Of a DNA stretch of 10,215 bases, positions 1-7,265 are shown piece by piece; position 1 is the first letter of the stretch, and every line of letters starts with the position of its first letter. The stretch comes from Bacilli bacterium (GTDB lineage Bacteria; Bacillota_I; Bacilli_A; RF39; UBA660), in NCBI GenBank assembly GCA_017461465.1, contig JAFTYN010000129.1:1-10215 (forward strand). The letters run 5' to 3'. Made by a program: the position numbers and the translations under genes. Below the pieces are notes generated by a model. That model did no database searches. It saw only the letters and a program-made list of their open reading frames with translations, and was not told where the DNA came from.

Positions 1-959
1 AAATTTAAAATTGCCTGAAATCCTATCCAAAATCCAATGCCAAGACTTAAAAATTTTCCAAATAAATCATCGCATTTTTTACTAATATATAAGCAAGAAG
101 CAATAATAATTATAAACAAACTTACAACAATAATGGTCCCAAGAAAACCAAATTCTTCACTTATAATAGCAAAAATAAAATCAGTTTGTGGTTCAGGTAA
201 ATAAAAATGTTTTTGCCTTGAGTTACCAAAGCCATATCCAAATAGACCACTTGGCCCTATTGCATATAAACTTTGAATAATTTGAAACCCACTACCTAGT
301 GGATCACTCCATGGATTTAAGTAAGAAGTTATTCTTTTTAATCTATAAGGAGCAATTAGTATTAGAGTTACTATACCACCTATTCCTAGTAAACCTAAAC
401 CTAAGAAAAATTTAATGTTAGCACCACCAGCAAAAATAAGTCCTACTGAAATAACAAAAATTATTATTCCTGTACCAAAATCAGGTTGTAACATAATTAT
501 CCCAAAGACTAAAAAAATTACTATTAAAATTGGTACTAATCCTCTAAATATTTGTTTTAATTCTTTTCTATTTTTCGATATATATTTTGATATAAAAATT
601 ATTATTGCAATTTTCATAAATTCACTTGGTTGAATACCAAATGAACCTATTCCAAACCACGAGCGACTACCATTTCTTACCATACCAATTCCAGGTATTA
701 AAACTAATATAAGTAAAAAAAATACTAATCCAAATAACTTTGAACTATAAACATAGTATAGTTTATAATTTATTTTGGAAGTAATATACATAAATATAAG
801 TCCTACTAGAAAAAAGAAAGTTTGATTTTTCATAAATTTAAACGGATCATCAAATTTATATTCAGCCCATATATATGAAGCTGATGTAATCATAATAATC
901 CCAAATATACTTAATATTATAGTGCTTAGTAGTAATACTAATTTTACTTTTTTCTTCAT
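1..959 (-). CDS. FtsW/SpoVE-family SEDS peptidoglycan glycosyltransferase (3' end cut by window edge)
   Basis: I translated this by hand from the ATG at 959. It reads open for 319 codons to the left edge, so the C-terminus (usual family length about 360-400) is missing. SEDS proteins are multi-pass membrane glycosyltransferases that polymerise lipid II together with a partner class B PBP. Visible family signatures are an N-terminal segment ending ITSAS (about 24-28), NGSRSWFGIG...QPSEFMKI (about 96-117), LQPDFGTG (157-164), SYLNPW (212-217), the GxG loop GPSGLFGYGFGNS (235-247) and LPEPQTDFIFAIISEE (254-269). Asp260 in PEPQTD lies where the proposed catalytic Asp of FtsW/RodA is found. A good ribosome site (AGGTGAG, 963-969) precedes the start. 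A terminator sits just upstream, so the gene probably has its own promoter, but I see only a weak candidate there (TTGTTC, 19 bp, TAAAAT). The mraY neighbourhood favours FtsW or SpoVE over RodA, but the two cannot be separated here, so no symbol is given. Confidence 0.93.
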   Translation of the reverse strand, partial: MKKKVKLVLLLSTIILSIFGIIMITSASYIWAEYKFDDPFKFMKNQTFFFLVGLIFMYITSKINYKLYYVYSSKLFGLVFFLLILVLIPGIGMVRNGSRSWFGIGSFGIQPSEFMKIAIIIFISKYISKNRKELKQIFRGLVPILIVIFLVFGIIMLQPDFGTGIIIFVISVGLIFAGGANIKFFLGLGLLGIGGIVTLILIAPYRLKRITSYLNPWSDPLGSGFQIIQSLYAIGPSGLFGYGFGNSRQKHFYLPEPQTDFIFAIISEEFGFLGTIIVVSLFIIIIASCLYISKKCDDLFGKFLSLGIGFWIGFQAILN

Positions 960-1008
960 AGACTCACCTATTTTATTTTACTTATTAAAATTAAAAAAAG
1001 AACAAAAT

Positions 1009-1034
1009 AAAAGATGAATAATTATTCATCTTTT
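1009..1034 (-). terminator. Intrinsic terminator after the PF06541 gene
   Basis: A perfect 11-bp inverted repeat (AAAAGATGAAT / ATTCATCTTTT) surrounds a 4-base AATT loop. On the minus strand it is followed by the T-rich run TTTTATTTTG. The first hairpin bases are part of the UAA stop codon of the PF06541 gene (1033-1035). It separates mraY-PF06541 from the ftsW/spoVE gene. Confidence 0.85.
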
Positions 1035-1787
1035 AGAAATTATAAAATTTCTTAATTTTAGTAGCTTTTTCCTTTGCTTTTTCTTTTATTTCATAAAATA
1101 CTGCTTGAGCATTTGGGAAAGCATTTACTAAACGCTTTGTAAGTTTGGAATGATTAAGCAGATATTCTCTTACTTTTCTTGTTATTTCTTCTGTATCATC
1201 TCTTTTAATTTTTATTTCAGCATTTTTAAATTTTGATATTACGTTAAAAGAAACAATTAAATCTACTAAAAATAGAGCAAAAATAAATGTTGCTACCACT
1301 AATAAAATAGTATCGTTAATATTCATTATTAAACTTGAGAAAAATGGATGTAGAACATAAACTAGTAATAATGCTCCTAAGCCAAATGGAATAGTTGTTT
1401 CCAAGCATATTCTTCCGTTAATATTAAATTTTTTATTACTATAATCCCACCATCTAGCTTTAAAAATAACTTCCATTAAATAACTTGTTAGGTACTCTAA
1501 AACCATACAAATTACCATAGCTAGTATAAATAAAACTAACCAATTATCTGTATAATTTTCTAGTAAAGCCATTATCAATAAAGCTCCAAAACCATAAATT
1601 GGACAGCAAGGACCAATTAAGAATCCTCTATCCACAAATTTTCTTTTTTCTATTAAAGTAAGCGTGATTTCCATCAACCATCCTAAAAAAGAATAAATAA
1701 TAAATAATATAAAATAATAATCTAATTGCATAAATATAACAACTCCTATGGATAGTATTATACTACGTTTAATTAATTTTACAAAAT

Positions 1788-1791
<4 letters not shown>
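1033..1791 (-). CDS. PF06541-type (putative ABC-transporter type IV / CmpB) multi-pass membrane protein
   Basis: This is a 252-residue integral membrane protein resembling the PF06541 family, whose name (ABC_trans_CmpB) exceeds what is known about its function. Family-like motifs are FIIYSFLGWLMEI (about 30-42), RGFLIGPCCPIYGFGALL (55-72), a Glu-containing helix LEYLTSYLMEVIF (98-110) and ARWWDYS (112-118). About five hydrophobic segments are followed by a basic, probably cytoplasmic tail from about residue 187, which ends in a Lys-rich stretch. I chose the ATG at 1791 because it overlaps the mraY stop as ATGA and has GGAG at 1799-1802, 7 nt upstream. The frame is open 18 codons further to 1845, but those codons lie inside mraY and look like read-through of its 3' end. 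An ATG at 1731 with AGGAG 11 nt upstream is a second possibility, nearer the usual family start. The ATGA overlap implies translational coupling to mraY. The function is unknown. Confidence 0.8.
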
Positions 1792-2783
<992 letters not shown>

Positions 2784-2815
2784 AGTATCACCAATTAAGT
2801 ATATGAGATAAAATA

Positions 2816-2846
2816 AAAAAGAATGTGATTAAACCACATTCTTTTT
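2816..2846 (-). terminator. Intrinsic terminator after the CPBP protease gene
   Basis: A 12-bp inverted repeat (AAAAAGAATGTG / CACATTCTTTTT) surrounds a 7-base loop. On the minus strand it is followed by a T-rich run. The 5' arm in the transcript encodes the last codons of the protease (KKNV), and the stop codon (2829-2831) lies in the loop. It sits only about 35 bp upstream of the mraY start. Confidence 0.85.
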
Positions 2847-3608
2847 ATACAGCCATAATGCATAACTACTTGAAATAATTATGATTATTAAAGCACTTAT
2901 TATCTCTACTAAGCTTTGTGAACTTGAACCAAAAATAAGATTTATTAAACTACTAAATGGACCATATTCACTTGCAAAAACACTTGTTCCATTAACAAAT
3001 GCATGACTAATTATATTTGGCCATAAGCTACCACTTTTATAAAATATAATAGTATATAAAAAGCCAATTGAAGTTGCATAACAAACTTGTAATAATACTC
3101 CTAATATATCTGAAGTATTAAAAATATTTACAATATGACCTACTCCAAAAGTAAGTGATGATACTAATATGGCAACTTTTAAATTATCTTTAGCCATCCC
3201 CTTAAATAGAAATCCTCTAAAAATTATTTCTTCTACATATCCGGCAATCATCATATTGAGCATCATGAGTAATGAAATAATTATTGGAGCAGGAATTTCT
3301 AAACCATTTTTCATATTAATACAAGACATGATAATTAGTGGTATAAACCACAAGAAGTTTTTTAACTTGCCATTTACTTTACATATACCATATTTTTTAC
3401 TAAGTTTATTTTTTACAATCCATATAGTTAACATAATTGCAATTAACAATATACATATAACCGGAACTAGTAACTGATCAATAGTCTTACTAGCAAGATT
3501 ATCAAAACCGCCACAATAATTAAGTGCTATATTCATTATTACTACATATATAGCAATCCAAATAAGCGCAAAATTAACTTCATTTTTCTTATATATTCTT
3601 TTTAGCAT
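2829..3608 (-). CDS. CPBP-family intramembrane metalloprotease (CAAX-protease/Abi-like)
   Basis: This 259-residue protein has about seven to eight hydrophobic segments and the full CPBP signature. It contains EEIIFRG with E126, E127 and R131, FGVGH with F154 and H158, and HAFVN with H202 and N206. These residues form the intramembrane active site in the Rce1/CPBP superfamily. In bacteria such proteins include bacteriocin self-immunity proteins, regulators and putative processing proteases, and the substrate cannot be told here. The start at 3608 is fixed by AAGGTGA just upstream. A promoter and a terminator flank it, so it is probably monocistronic despite lying between the TasA-like operon and mraY. 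Its neighbours suggest, without proving, a role in envelope or export. No bacteriocin or peptide gene is visible beside it. Confidence 0.9.
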   Translation of the reverse strand: MLKRIYKKNEVNFALIWIAIYVVIMNIALNYCGGFDNLASKTIDQLLVPVICILLIAIMLTIWIVKNKLSKKYGICKVNGKLKNFLWFIPLIIMSCINMKNGLEIPAPIIISLLMMLNMMIAGYVEEIIFRGFLFKGMAKDNLKVAILVSSLTFGVGHIVNIFNTSDILGVLLQVCYATSIGFLYTIIFYKSGSLWPNIISHAFVNGTSVFASEYGPFSSLINLIFGSSSQSLVEIISALIIIIISSSYALWLYKKNVV

Positions 3609-3628
3609 AATATCACCTTAACAACTTA

Positions 3629-3657
3629 ATTATATAAAAAAGAAAAAAAGAATTCAA
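3629..3657 (-). promoter_or_regulatory. Sigma-A-type promoter of the CPBP protease gene
   Basis: Reading the minus strand, a TTGAAT -35 (3652-3657) and a perfect TATAAT -10 (3629-3634) are separated by exactly 17 bp of T-rich spacer. Transcription would begin near 3622, giving a leader of about 14 nt that holds the AAGGTGA ribosome site. It lies directly behind the terminator of the preceding operon. Confidence 0.75.
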
Positions 3658-3661
3658 TAAA

Positions 3662-3687
3662 AAAAGATGTTATTAATTACATCTTTT
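3662..3687 (-). terminator. Intrinsic terminator of the TasA-like / signal peptidase-like / DUF5305 operon
   Basis: A 9-bp inverted repeat (AAAAGATGT / ACATCTTTT) surrounds an 8-base loop. In the minus-strand transcript it is followed by seven Ts (TTTTTTTATTG). The 5' arm encodes the last residues of the DUF5305-like protein (EKM), and the UAA stop codon (3677-3679) straddles the arm and the loop. Confidence 0.82.
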
Positions 3688-4747
3688 CTCTTATATTTAT
3701 ATCACGTTTTATCGTATAAATATAAAAATATACGTCTGTTAGAATTACAAAATCAACTTTATTTTTTGACTCACAATAAAGAATCGGAACATGCATTTCT
3801 TTACTTATATCTAACATGTCTTTAAAATTAGTTATTCTTATATAAATAAGATTATCATGTCTTGGTATTGTTTCTACATTAGCTAGAACTTTATCATATT
3901 TTTTAAATATTTTATTTATTTCATAAAAATATCTATCTTTTGTAGTAAGGTTTAAAAGTAAAACCATAAGAATAACATCAAGTATTATTCCTACTAAAAG
4001 TCCAAAACCATACATCAATTTGAATAATGTATTGGTATGTTCTTCATTTGTTACTACCGTCCATACATTATCATTAATAACGCCTGTTTTTTCATATTTA
4101 ACATATGTAGTATCCTTTAGAAGTGGAATTGTAATATCTATATCATCATATGTTTCAATCTGGTTAATATCTGATGTAGTACTCTTCACATTTATATCTA
4201 TTGCTATTTTCAAATAAGCATCTACATCTAAATTAAATTCTTTTTGAAAATTAGCCATTATGGAATTATATGTTTGATAATCTATCTCAAATGTTTTATT
4301 TATTAATATAGAATTTTCATTATTAACTTTATAAGTATTTTTAGGTTCAATGATAAATTCTTCATTCCAAAGTTCACTATTTATAGCCTGGCTTTTATAA
4401 TCACCTATTAATGTTGCAACTATGGAATAATCATATTCATAATCTAATAATTTAGATGCATTATATTCATAACTAACATCAAATATAATTTTATCAATTA
4501 TAGCTGATATATACTGTTTATTCATATTCATATCTGAATCAGAATAAAAACTATTTTCTTTGGTTTTTATTTTGTAACTAATATTATCTTCACTATTATA
4601 AGATACTAATAAATTATCTTTATGGGCTTCTGGATTTAATGAACGATATAAAAGAGAAGCTGAAACTATAATGAATACAGATGTAAAGAAAAGTAAAAAT
4701 GAATATACTAATACTTTAACCCAGTTTTTAACTCTCTTTTTCTTCAT
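3677..4747 (-). CDS. DUF5305-like two-pass membrane protein with large extracytoplasmic domain
   Basis: The layout of these 356 residues is a basic N-terminus, a membrane helix (about 10-34), a polar extracytoplasmic domain (about 35-243), a second helix (about 244-267) and a cytoplasmic C-terminal domain (268-356). The C-terminal part contains YDKVLANVETIP followed by ITNFKDMLDIS and a short beta-rich end. From memory this resembles DUF5305, a family of unknown function in archaea and Firmicutes found near SipW/TasA-type genes. The assignment rests on pattern, not a search. Its ATG lies 4 nt past the stop of the signal peptidase-like gene, and its ribosome site (GGAAGGGTG) is inside that gene's 3' end, so the two are translationally coupled. 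A plausible role, by inference, is anchoring, assembling or modulating the exported TasA-like protein. No catalytic motif is seen. Confidence 0.7.
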   Translation of the reverse strand: MKKKRVKNWVKVLVYSFLLFFTSVFIIVSASLLYRSLNPEAHKDNLLVSYNSEDNISYKIKTKENSFYSDSDMNMNKQYISAIIDKIIFDVSYEYNASKLLDYEYDYSIVATLIGDYKSQAINSELWNEEFIIEPKNTYKVNNENSILINKTFEIDYQTYNSIMANFQKEFNLDVDAYLKIAIDINVKSTTSDINQIETYDDIDITIPLLKDTTYVKYEKTGVINDNVWTVVTNEEHTNTLFKLMYGFGLLVGIILDVILMVLLLNLTTKDRYFYEINKIFKKYDKVLANVETIPRHDNLIYIRITNFKDMLDISKEMHVPILYCESKNKVDFVILTDVYFYIYTIKRDINIREKM

Positions 4748-4751
4748 AATA

Positions 4752-5885
4752 TCACACCCTTCCTAATAATTTATAAATAATTGCTGAAGGATATCCAGCA
4801 TAAGGAATTTTAAATTGATATAAACCTATAATATCTTCTTTTGTTATTAAATAATCACTTAAAGTATTTGGTTTATCCCCTTTTGTTTGAATATATATTT
4901 TTCCATTTCTAGAAGTCATACTCTCTATTCTTTTAACTGTTAATTTTTTATCTTTAACATAAACTATAACATCATCCGGTCTAAGAATTGAAATATCATT
5001 TACCTTTTTATATATTGCCATATCTCCAAAAGATAAATTTGGTTCCATTAAATCATTTGATATAGCTAAAGGAGCAAAATAAAAGACTCCTATAATGAAT
5101 GATACTATAATTGTTACTATTGTTAATACTGTATATTTTAATCCTTTATTTTTATTAATTTTAATCTTATTATCTACATCACTTAAATTTTTATTAGCTC
5201 TTGCTATAGATAAATAAATAGCTAAATAATAAAGTAATTCTAAAATTATAAATATAGATGTTTTAAAATTAGGAATTACTGGAACTAATAAGAACGTTGT
5301 AGTTAAAACTGCTTTTACAATAAATGAACTATATAAACTTTTCTTATATGCTAAATATGAACATAAAGCATTTACAGAAAATGTTGGTATTGTAGTAATT
5401 AAAATATGATTTAATATACTATAAGTAGTCAATCTAAAAGTTAAAGCTAGATCAAATAAAGTGAATATTAAAGTTATTAAAAAATATACTTTTGTTTTTC
5501 TTCTTACACTATTAATTAAATAATAACGTATATATTCTTGTAGTAGCAATACCACTACAAAGCAATATATATTTTTAATAATGCCAACTAAGCTATTATC
5601 ATAAGATGTTGGTGTAAAACCAAAAACAAAACCGGATAAAAATACTAAAATTATAAAAGCTAAACTAATATAAAAAGTTAATTTAGCAAAGTATCTATTA
5701 TATTTATTTTTTATTTTTACTTTCTTATAGAAATGATAAGTTAATATAGCAAGTAATGTCCAAAAAATTGGATTAATTATGTATGTATAATACCTAGAAA
5801 AAAAAGGTAATATACATGTTGGAAGTAGTACTATATATATCATTATCAAGACTAATATAGTTACTAACTTTTGACCTTTCTTCAT
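4752..5885 (-). CDS. Signal peptidase I (SipW/S26B-like) with multi-TM N-terminus; catalytic Ser replaced by Leu
   Basis: This 377-residue protein has about eight to nine hydrophobic segments over residues 6-271, then a C-terminal S26 signal peptidase-like domain. Visible motifs are NDLMEPNLSFGD (277-288), RPDDVIVYV (302-310), LTVKRIE (315-321, with Lys318 where the S26 general base or its His equivalent stands) and TKGDKPN followed by SD (334-344). Active family members have S-M-x-P with Ser as nucleophile. Here that position is Leu279 (TTA, 5049-5051), so peptidase activity is doubtful. I chose the ATG at 5885 because GGTGA (5891-5895) precedes it by 5 nt. A GTG four codons upstream (5897) is part of that ribosome site. 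The gene follows the TasA-like gene by 21 bp and is coupled to the DUF5305 gene. Either a substrate-binding chaperone-like pseudo-protease or an unusual active site is possible. Confidence 0.83.
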   Translation of the reverse strand: MKKGQKLVTILVLIMIYIVLLPTCILPFFSRYYTYIINPIFWTLLAILTYHFYKKVKIKNKYNRYFAKLTFYISLAFIILVFLSGFVFGFTPTSYDNSLVGIIKNIYCFVVVLLLQEYIRYYLINSVRRKTKVYFLITLIFTLFDLALTFRLTTYSILNHILITTIPTFSVNALCSYLAYKKSLYSSFIVKAVLTTTFLLVPVIPNFKTSIFIILELLYYLAIYLSIARANKNLSDVDNKIKINKNKGLKYTVLTIVTIIVSFIIGVFYFAPLAISNDLMEPNLSFGDMAIYKKVNDISILRPDDVIVYVKDKKLTVKRIESMTSRNGKIYIQTKGDKPNTLSDYLITKEDIIGLYQFKIPYAGYPSAIIYKLLGRV

Positions 5886-5890
5886 ATATA

Positions 5891-5895
5891 TCACC
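5891..5895 (-). promoter_or_regulatory. Ribosome binding site deciding the signal peptidase-like start
   Basis: The sequence GTGGTGATATATATG contains GGTGA five bases before the ATG at 5885. Several neighbours use the same arrangement: GGTGATAnT-ATG precedes mraY, the CPBP gene and the PBP gene. The in-frame GTG at 5897 would have this site inside its own coding region and no Shine-Dalgarno of its own, so the ATG is preferred. Confidence 0.65.
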
Positions 5896-5906
5896 ACTTT
5901 TAATTA

Positions 5907-6458
5907 TTAAGCTTGTACGTAGTTTAATTTCATTTTATATTTAGCGATTGCTATTTGAGGTAAATTTGTAGTATCTAATGGTTGATAAGTAATTGTTACT
6001 TCAATAACATTACTTCCAGCCATTCTAAATAAATTATTATAACTTTGATCTATCTTGTTTACAATTGAACTTGTTATGATGTTATCACCTTTATATATAT
6101 TATAACTAAAAGATAAACCATCAACATTAGTTGAATTATTTAAAATTTCCACACTATCTAATACAGCATTGATATCGCCGGTATTTAACATTTCAAAAGT
6201 ATATGTTTTATACTCTCCTGGATTTATAAAATTAACATTAAAATCAATATAGTTTTTCCCTATTTTAGGGCCACTTCCATCATCTCCAGCTCCGTATGAT
6301 GAATAGTTATCACTATCTAGATGAACATTCCAACTTTTTAAAGAATCAGCTATAACTGAATTATCTTTAGAAAATAGTGCTACATAACCAAAGGCTCCTA
6401 AAGCAACAAGTACAATGGCAAATATTGAAACTAAATTAACATTTTTAAATTTCCCCAT
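5907..6458 (-). CDS. TasA/camelysin-like exported fibre-type protein
   Basis: This 183-residue protein has a basic N-terminus (MGKFKN), a hydrophobic export segment (about 9-30) and a beta-rich mature part without cysteines. The pattern matches small TasA/camelysin (SipW-cargo) proteins, with SWNVHLDS (42-49), NPGEYKTYTFEMLNTGDINAVLDSVEI (79-105, a typical strand-forming stretch) and a final KYKMKLNYVQ. TasA subunits are exported, cleaved by SipW and polymerise outside the cell into biofilm fibres. There is no sortase signal. A strong ribosome site (AAGGAG, 7 nt spacing) and its own promoter suggest high expression. It leads the operon with a signal peptidase-like and a DUF5305-like gene, which supports the assignment more than sequence alone does. 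It could also be a surface protein that does not polymerise. Confidence 0.75.
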   Translation of the reverse strand: MGKFKNVNLVSIFAIVLVALGAFGYVALFSKDNSVIADSLKSWNVHLDSDNYSSYGAGDDGSGPKIGKNYIDFNVNFINPGEYKTYTFEMLNTGDINAVLDSVEILNNSTNVDGLSFSYNIYKGDNIITSSIVNKIDQSYNNLFRMAGSNVIEVTITYQPLDTTNLPQIAIAKYKMKLNYVQA

Positions 6459-6500
6459 AAAAATTCTCCTTCTAACAATCCTCTTCTACCATATATATTA

Positions 6501-6509
6501 ATTATAACA
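6501..6509 (-). promoter_or_regulatory. Extended -10 promoter of the TasA-like operon
   Basis: On the minus strand TGTTATAAT is a perfect TATAAT (6501-6506) with the TGn extension (TG at 6508-6509). The -35 region at 17 bp (TTTTAT, 6524-6529) is weak, as extended -10 promoters tolerate. The preceding gene's terminator lies immediately upstream, which makes a promoter here necessary. Transcription would begin near 6495, leaving a leader of about 37 nt. Confidence 0.65.
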
Positions 6510-6544
6510 TATCTTTTTTTTAAATAAAAGATATAAGTTTAATA

Positions 6545-6577
6545 AAAAAGATAATATCTTGACGATATTATCTTTTT
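6545..6577 (-). terminator. Intrinsic terminator after the Cys-containing exported protein gene
   Basis: A 14-bp inverted repeat (AAAAAGATAATATC / GATATTATCTTTTT) surrounds a 5-base loop, with a T-run on the minus-strand 3' side. The stop codon (6568-6570) lies within the hairpin's 5' arm. It insulates this gene from the TasA-like operon. The hairpin is nearly symmetric but no plus-strand gene uses it. Confidence 0.85.
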
Positions 6578-7209
6578 ATTTTTTGTTTTCCTTTTTCATG
6601 TTTAGGCGGTCTTTTATGCTCATCAAAATTAGGTTCGATAGGTCTTAATACATCATCTTTACTATCTTCATCAGTTTTATGTTCTTTTATACTTTCATAC
6701 CAGAAATTATCTTCGCCAAAGCCCATATAAACATTTGAATCTATATAAATAATAAAATTCATAGCTTCTTCGATAGTCATCCCATCATCTACCATTTTTT
6801 GAAGTAAATTAACAATGCCATCTCTTTCTAAACACATTTTATACATTGTATCATTTCCAAAATCATTACATAATTCCATATATAAATGATACATATTTTT
6901 ACTGTCTATGCCTTCACCTAACATATAACCACGACATAGTAAAACTAAATTTTTACCAAAGTCTTCCATCGTAATTATTGCATTTTCATCTGGGGTTGCC
7001 TTTCCTTTATGAATTGCGCCATCTATATTTACATGGCAATATGACTTTTCAAGTTCTGGCATTTCTAAATTAACATAGAAACCAGGCTCTAAAAAATCAT
7101 CCTTCTTAGTTTCATAATCACAAGCATAGACTACTGGAGAAGATTGAATTAAAACAAATCCTGCAAGACCTGCAGCTAAAAGACCTGAGTAAAATTTACT
7201 CTTTTTCAT
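6568..7209 (-). CDS. Exported protein of unknown function, five cysteines, charged C-terminal tail
   Basis: I do not recognise a family for these 213 residues. The N-terminus is a clear Sec signal: MKKSK, a hydrophobic core (about 8-21) and VVYA ending at Ala29, which fits signal peptidase I cleavage (Val at -3, Ala at -1). The next residue is Cys30, but Tyr at -2 makes a lipobox unlikely. Further cysteines are at 58, 92, 114 and 126, the last three within a mostly helical middle region (about 80-160) that includes VDDGMTIEEAMNFIIYIDSN. The tail (about 175-213) is very polar: first acidic (TDEDSKDD), then rich in Pro, His and Lys. A strong ribosome site (GGGAGG) precedes the ATG. Its own promoter and terminator make it a separate unit between the PBP and the TasA-like operon. 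Function is not inferred. Confidence 0.85.
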   Translation of the reverse strand: MKKSKFYSGLLAAGLAGFVLIQSSPVVYACDYETKKDDFLEPGFYVNLEMPELEKSYCHVNIDGAIHKGKATPDENAIITMEDFGKNLVLLCRGYMLGEGIDSKNMYHLYMELCNDFGNDTMYKMCLERDGIVNLLQKMVDDGMTIEEAMNFIIYIDSNVYMGFGEDNFWYESIKEHKTDEDSKDDVLRPIEPNFDEHKRPPKHEKGKQKIKR

Positions 7210-7234
7210 ACCAAATTCCTCCCATTCTCCTTTT

Positions 7235-7264
7235 ACTATAACATATAATAGCCTATTTTGTAAA
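7235..7264 (-). promoter_or_regulatory. Promoter of the Cys-containing exported protein gene
   Basis: On the minus strand a TTTACA -35 (7259-7264) is followed after 18 bp by TATAGT (7235-7240), with a TGT extension directly in front of the -10. Each hexamer differs from consensus at one base. The -35 begins just behind the PBP stop codon (7266-7268). No hairpin separates the two genes, so PBP read-through could add to expression. Confidence 0.7.
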
Positions 7265-7265
7265 A

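Noticed and set aside
2798..2803. Possible -10 (TATACT) for mraY
   Set aside because: It lacks a recognisable -35, and transcription would begin inside the ribosome site, about 8 nt from the start codon.
7120..7125. Lipoprotein signal in the 213-residue exported protein (Cys30)
   Set aside because: The residues before Cys are V-Y-A. Tyr at -2 does not fit a lipobox, while V-x-A fits ordinary signal peptidase I cleavage.
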